In this document: piece by piece, positions 29,968-33,780 of the stretch
Layout: each line of letters begins with the position of its first letter
Numbering within the stretch: position 1 is the first letter of the stretch
Assembly: GCA_900549485.1 (NCBI GenBank)
Contig: UROG01000030.1
Coordinates: 1-33,780, forward strand
DNA: 33,780 nt
Origin: an uncultured Eubacteriales bacterium
Lineage (GTDB): Bacteria; Bacillota; Clostridia; Oscillospirales; Oscillospiraceae
Direction: 5' to 3'
The notes under the pieces: model-generated
The model's input: only the letters and a program-made list of their open reading frames with translations
Database searches by the model: none
Told to the model about the DNA's origin: nothing
Program-made: the position numbers and the translations under genes

Positions 29968-30981
29968 TTACAGCAGCATCACGCCGTGCTCTTCGCAGAC
30001 CTTAACGGTGTCCTCGTTCCAGATCGAGGCCTGCACCTCACCGATATGCGCCTTGCCGAGCAGCAGCATGGAAAGCCTTGACTGCCCGATGCCGCCGCCG
30101 ATGGTGAGCGGCAGCTCACCGTTGAGAAGCGCCTTGTGATAAGGGAGCGTGCGCCTGTCGTCCTTGCCGGAGAGTTTAAGCTGCCTGTCGAGCGCTTCCG
30201 GATCGACGCGGATGCCCATTGAGGAAACCTCCATTGCGCAGCCGAGTACATCGTCCCAGAAAAGAATATCGCCGTTGAGCGTCCAGTCGTCATAGTCCGG
30301 CGCTCTGCCGTCGTGCGGCTTGCCGGATCTGAGTGCACCGCCTATGCCGATGATGAACACGGTCTTATGCTCCTTTGTGTAGGCGTTTTCGCGCTCCTTG
30401 GGCGTCATGCCGGGGTACATATCCTCGAGCTGCTGTGAGGTGACGAACGAAACGCGCCTTTCAAGCTTGCCGAGACACTGAAGCTGCGGATAGATAGCCT
30501 GCATTGTGTCCTGCGTGTCGCAGATCGCGGACACGATGTCCATTACCGTGAGCTTGAGATAGTCTATCGTGCGGTTTTCCGGCAGGATCACCTTTTCCCA
30601 GTCCCATTGATCGACATAGACCGAGTGGAGATTGTCCAACTCGTCCTCATCGCGGCGGATGGCGTCCATATCGGTGCACAGTCCCTTTCCGGGGTAGAAG
30701 CCGTAGCGCTTGAGCGCCATGCGCTTCCATTTTGCGAGCGACTGCACGACCTGCGCGGTTTTGTCGGAGCGCAGGATATCGAATGAAACGGGGCGTTCAA
30801 CGCCGTTGAGATCGTCGTTAAGACCCGTTCCGGACTCAACAAAGATAGGCGCGGACACGCGGTTGAGACTGAGCACCGCGCACAGCTTGTCCTCAAAAAG
30901 ACGCTTGAGCAGGCTGATTGCTTTTTGTGTATCGTATATGCCCAACAGGGTTTTGTAGTTTTCGGGAATGTAGGATTTCAT
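29968..30981 (-). CDS. asnA: Aspartate-ammonia ligase (asparagine synthetase A)
   Basis: A 337-aa cytoplasmic enzyme that makes L-asparagine from aspartate, ammonia and ATP. It is an aminoacyl-tRNA-synthetase-like fold of usual length (about 330). Hallmarks: NRVSAPIFVESGTGLNDDLNG near the N-terminus, SLAKWKRMALKRYGF, GLCTDMDAIRRDE, SVYVDQWDWEKV, and the C-terminal GGGIGQSRLSMLLLGKAHIGE. The start overlaps the DUF4364 stop by four bases (ATGA), so translation is coupled. Confidence 0.97.
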   Translation of the reverse strand: MKSYIPENYKTLLGIYDTQKAISLLKRLFEDKLCAVLSLNRVSAPIFVESGTGLNDDLNGVERPVSFDILRSDKTAQVVQSLAKWKRMALKRYGFYPGKGLCTDMDAIRRDEDELDNLHSVYVDQWDWEKVILPENRTIDYLKLTVMDIVSAICDTQDTMQAIYPQLQCLGKLERRVSFVTSQQLEDMYPGMTPKERENAYTKEHKTVFIIGIGGALRSGKPHDGRAPDYDDWTLNGDILFWDDVLGCAMEVSSMGIRVDPEALDRQLKLSGKDDRRTLPYHKALLNGELPLTIGGGIGQSRLSMLLLGKAHIGEVQASIWNEDTVKVCEEHGVMLL

Positions 30982-31514
30982 TTTTTCTTGTCTTCTTTCT
31001 TGGTCAGGATATCAATTATTTTATTATAGTAGCTTTCCGCGTTCTCACGGAAGTTTTCCTCAAGCTTTTCCGCGGCCTTTTCGCTTCCGGCGGCGAGACG
31101 CATACGGATTATTTCTCCCTTGCTGTCGGACATTGCAAGCTCCACAACAAGACCGTTGCTTGTCTGATAGTGAAAGGCCTCTATCATTTCCGCCCTTTCA
31201 AGGCGAAGCCTGACCGGCTCCAGCTCCTTGTCCGCCTTGAGACGGACGCAGCTGGGCAGGCTGAGGCAGACCTCATCGCCGTCGTGGATGCCCTTTTCTG
31301 TTATTTTATAGCCCTTTCTCGGAACCTCCTCTACATGCCCGGTATTTATAAGCTCATAGAGACAGTCGGAATAGTCAAAATAACCCACGCCGTTGTCGCA
31401 CTGACACAGCTCCGCAAGGGTGGGGGCGTCAACATATCCGGGCAGACGGCGCAGAATATAGAGTATCAGAAGCTTGATATCAAGCTTTTTGTGAATAAGT
31501 CCTGCGTTGCTCAT
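30978..31514 (-). CDS. DUF4364 protein (winged-helix regulator-like)
   Basis: 178 aa when started at MSNAGLIHKK, which has an AAAGGAGAG ribosome binding site; the longer frame to 31541 does not. The N-terminal half (LDIKLLILYILRRLPGYVDA to TEKG) looks like a winged helix of the PadR/DUF4364 kind found in Clostridia, and the C-terminal part is mixed alpha/beta with a charged Lys-rich end. Its target is unknown. Tight overlap with asnA suggests co-expression. Confidence 0.82.
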   Translation of the reverse strand: MSNAGLIHKKLDIKLLILYILRRLPGYVDAPTLAELCQCDNGVGYFDYSDCLYELINTGHVEEVPRKGYKITEKGIHDGDEVCLSLPSCVRLKADKELEPVRLRLERAEMIEAFHYQTSNGLVVELAMSDSKGEIIRMRLAAGSEKAAEKLEENFRENAESYYNKIIDILTKKEDKKK

Positions 31515-31553
31515 AAACTCTCCTTTGATCGCAAAATTCATAGCGGGGATATT

Positions 31554-32201
31554 TTAACCGTTTTTGTCCGTTTTTTCAATCCCCGCTCCGAAGCTTTCCC
31601 AAATTTCCCCCTCGGGAAACGCCGTAAGCTCCAGCTTTTCCCCTGTAAAAGGATGGGTAAAGGCCAAACGGCATGAGAAGAGCGCAAGGGAGCAGCCCCT
31701 TACCGCACTGCCGTATTTCACATCACCTGCCAGCGGCATACCGCGCCCTGCAAACTGACAGCGTATCTGGTGCGTCCTGCCGGTTATGAGGCGAATCCTT
31801 ACAAGGGCGAGCGAGTTTGCGCTTTCAAGCCTTCTGTATTCCAGAACGGCTTTTTTCACCCCGCCGCGCTCTCTCCTGACTATGTACGAGCGGTTTTTGC
31901 CCCTGTCGTGAAAAAGCAGATCCTCAAACCGTCCGCTCTCTTCTTGAAGCTTATCCGGCACAACGGCGAGGTACTCTTTTTCGAGCGCACCGCCGGAAAT
32001 GAGCGCGGACAGCGCCGACGCCGCCTTTTTGGAGCGGGCGTAGACCATGAGACCGCCTGCCGCCCTGTCGAGCCTGTGTACGCAGAATATTTCGCCGCCG
32101 CATTCCTTTGCAAGCATTTCCGGCATCCCGCCCTCCTCCGAGAGCACCCCTGCCGGTTTTATGCACACGATCATATATTTGTCGCTGTAAAGAATGTTCA
32201 T
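31554..32201 (-). CDS. RluA-family pseudouridine synthase
   Basis: A 215-aa enzyme that isomerises uridine in rRNA or tRNA. It has the catalytic motif HRLDRAAGG (nucleophile Asp in HRLD; Ala replaces the usual Thr two residues later), ALEKEYLAVV, ITGRTHQIRCQFAG with the conserved Arg, and GDVKYG. There is no S4 domain, and the length is at the short end for RluA types. The start is taken at MNILYSDK with GGTGAT upstream; a GTG three codons earlier is possible. The substrate position is not inferable. Confidence 0.88.
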   Translation of the reverse strand: MNILYSDKYMIVCIKPAGVLSEEGGMPEMLAKECGGEIFCVHRLDRAAGGLMVYARSKKAASALSALISGGALEKEYLAVVPDKLQEESGRFEDLLFHDRGKNRSYIVRRERGGVKKAVLEYRRLESANSLALVRIRLITGRTHQIRCQFAGRGMPLAGDVKYGSAVRGCSLALFSCRLAFTHPFTGEKLELTAFPEGEIWESFGAGIEKTDKNG

Positions 32202-32299
32202 ATTGATCACCGTGTTCTATTTTAACGTATAGCGGAGCATTTTTCAATGCCGTATGGCTTTTTTGACAGTCCCATGCGCCGATTTGTGTAAATTTGCAC

Positions 32300-32328
32300 T
32301 TGATTTTTTGTGTGTGCAGGCATATATT
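32300..32328 (+). promoter_or_regulatory. Promoter of the cation:proton antiporter
   Basis: TTGATT (32300-32305), 17 bases, TATATT (32323-32328). A short inverted repeat (ATATTAC...GTAATAT) spans the leader and takes in the AGAGAGG ribosome binding site, so mRNA folding could modulate translation. Confidence 0.55.
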
Positions 32329-32363
32329 ACTTCCTTGTGATTTTATAAAGAGAGGTAATATAC

Positions 32364-33653
32364 ATGACTGAGCTTCTGTCAATATCCGTTGCAATGTTCG
32401 CGGGGCTTATGATGACGCGTGCGATGAACCGCTTCAGACTCCCTGACGTTACGGCGTATCTTATATCCGGCGTGCTTATCGGCCCGTGCTGCCTGGGGCT
32501 TCTCAATATCCCCGGCGTCGGTTTCCAGACCTATGAGCAGCTTGAGGGCATCGGCGTCATTTCCGATGTCGCCCTTGGCTTTATCGCCTTTTCCATAGGC
32601 AACGAATTTCGCCTTTCTCAGCTCAAGGAAACCGGAAAACAGGCGCTTATAATAGGCATTTTGCAGGCTGTTGCCGCAGCCGTGCTTGTGGATATTGCGC
32701 TGCTTGCTATCCATTTCATAAAGCCCGACGCGCTTTCCGTTCCCGCAGCGATAACCCTCGGCGCGATCGGCGCCGCCACCGCGCCTGCCGCGACGCTTAT
32801 GGTCGTCAGACAGTACAAGGCGAAGGGACCGCTTACGGATCTTCTGCTCCCGATTGTCGCGCTTGACGACGCCGTCGGACTTGTGCTTTTCGCCGTATCC
32901 TTCGGTATTGCAAAGGCGCTCGGCAGCGGCGTTGTGGACGTGTTTACGATAGTTGTCAATCCCGTCATCGAAATAAGCGCATCGCTGCTTCTGGGCGCGG
33001 CTGCGGGCTGGCTGCTCACGCATTTTGAGCCTATGTTCCATTCAAATACGAACCGCACCGCAATGACGATATGCTTTGTCTTCCTCACCGTTGCGCTGTC
33101 GATGCTGAAGATCACTGCCGGACCGGTAACGATCGGCTTTTCAACCCTGCTTGTGTGCATGATGCTCGGCAGTGTTTTCTGCAATCTCTGCCCGCTGTCG
33201 GCGGATATAATGTCCTCGGCGGATCGCTGGACGGCGCCGCTTTTAGTGCTGTTCTTCGTGATATCCGGCGCGGAGCTGGAGCTTGGCGTTTTCGCACAGC
33301 TTTCATCCGTTGTCATCGGCGTTGTTTATATTCTCTCGCGTTCACTCGGAAAATATATCGGCGCACGAGAGTCGGCAAAGCTTGTCGGATGCAATAAGAA
33401 GATCGTTGACTATCTGGGCATCACGCTTCTTCCGCAGGCGGGCGTGGCGCTCGGAATGTGCGTGACCGCCTCACAGCTTCCCGGAGACGGAAACCTTATC
33501 CGCAACATAGTTCTCTTTGCCGTGCTTGTCTATGAGCTTGTAGGCCCTGTCATGACCAAGTGGGCGCTTACAAAGGCGGGCGACATTGGTCCCAAGAGCG
33601 AGGAAGTTCTGCACCGCCGCGAAAACAAGCTCGCCGCCGCAAAAAAAGTGTGA
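32364..33653 (+). CDS. CPA2-type cation:proton antiporter
   Basis: A 429-aa membrane protein with about 12-13 hydrophobic segments, the Na_H_Exchanger fold without a C-terminal RCK/TrkA-N domain. Family features: LPDVTAYLISGVLIGPCCLG near the N-terminus, AFSIGNEFRL, AATAPAATLMVVRQYKAKGPLTD and LDDAVGLVLFAVSFG with the Asp-Asp of the ion-binding site, and LLPQAGVALGM. It exchanges Na+ or K+ for H+. It is probably transcribed alone from its own promoter. No terminator is visible before the right-edge repeat. Confidence 0.9.
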   Translation: MTELLSISVAMFAGLMMTRAMNRFRLPDVTAYLISGVLIGPCCLGLLNIPGVGFQTYEQLEGIGVISDVALGFIAFSIGNEFRLSQLKETGKQALIIGILQAVAAAVLVDIALLAIHFIKPDALSVPAAITLGAIGAATAPAATLMVVRQYKAKGPLTDLLLPIVALDDAVGLVLFAVSFGIAKALGSGVVDVFTIVVNPVIEISASLLLGAAAGWLLTHFEPMFHSNTNRTAMTICFVFLTVALSMLKITAGPVTIGFSTLLVCMMLGSVFCNLCPLSADIMSSADRWTAPLLVLFFVISGAELELGVFAQLSSVVIGVVYILSRSLGKYIGARESAKLVGCNKKIVDYLGITLLPQAGVALGMCVTASQLPGDGNLIRNIVLFAVLVYELVGPVMTKWALTKAGDIGPKSEEVLHRRENKLAAAKKV

Positions 33654-33750
33654 CAAATAAGCCGCTTCAGACTGCCAAAAACTATGTAATAAAGTCAGAT
33701 AACAGAGCAGCGGGGGAGCTTGAGGGGACAAGGCCCGCCTCAAATTGGAT

Positions 33751-33780
33751 AAACCGCCGTCGAGAGCCTTGAGATATCAA
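33751..33780. repeat. Dispersed intergenic repeat, copy 2 (cut by window end)
   Basis: AAACCGCCGTCG then AGAGCCTTGAGATATCAA, matching the copy at 10266-10300 with a few differences. The right arm of the palindrome continues outside the window. Confidence 0.7.

Overview
The window reads as chromosomal DNA of an anaerobic, probably gut-associated member of the Clostridia. The basis is gene content (DUF4364, CD1871A-type CXXC protein, AsnA, TRAP plus UGSC-type genes), strong AGGAGG-like ribosome binding sites, consensus -35/-10 promoters and a tRNA with encoded CCA. No 16S or marker gene allows a genus call. There are two compartments. Positions 1-9070 look more AT-rich by eye and behave like a genomic island lodged at tRNA-Pro genes. 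From about 9700 onward the DNA is GC-richer and codon use looks uniform, like resident backbone.

Island (1-9600). A 3' half of a tRNA with its own terminator lies at the left edge (16-98). An intact tRNA-Pro(UGG) lies at 9071-9146, and two tandem 5' halves of the same tRNA follow (9291-9338 and 9515-9562). Three copies of a paired 8-bp repeat (TGTGGTCA-N4-TGTGGTCA) accompany these tRNA pieces. Between them, on the minus strand, are a BceAB-like ABC transporter, a NapH-like 4Fe-4S membrane protein, a 50-aa CD1871A-like protein and a truncated TlpA-like thioredoxin. Then come a class II Fic protein and an XRE regulator. The regulator is divergent from a 57-aa conserved protein and from the remains of a type II-short CBASS anti-phage operon: a Cap5-like HNH part, the middle of a CD-NTase and the C-terminal part of an E2-like protein, apparently joined by two internal deletions. 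The regulator, both promoters and a perfect 18-bp palindromic operator are intact although the effector genes are broken.

Backbone (9700-33780). Genes fucI and fucU (L-fucose isomerase and mutarotase) diverge from a PfkB-family sugar kinase, which is followed by a small membrane protein, enolase and a secreted HExxH protein. A patch of decay follows (16300-17934): a TetR pseudogene with intact promoter and operator, a 44-aa remnant, a complete SAM methyltransferase, and a broken metallo-beta-lactamase-fold gene. A membrane protein (17931-18425) closes the patch.

A minus-strand operon (25719 down to 18664) encodes a UGSC-like protein, an FAD oxidoreductase, a three-part TRAP carboxylate transporter and a DUF554 protein. 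It is divergent from a LysR regulator whose likely binding boxes flank the operon promoter. This looks like an uncharacterised uptake and catabolic system for an organic acid. The UGSC-like protein has lost the Sec/Cys redox motif that names its family.

The last part holds a minus-strand run of RluA-type pseudouridine synthase, DUF4364 regulator, asnA, MBOAT O-acyltransferase and its SGNH partner, then a CPA2-type cation:proton antiporter on the plus strand. An intergenic repeat containing the palindrome AGCCTTGATATATCAAGGCT occurs between fucU and fucI and again, slightly diverged, at the right edge.
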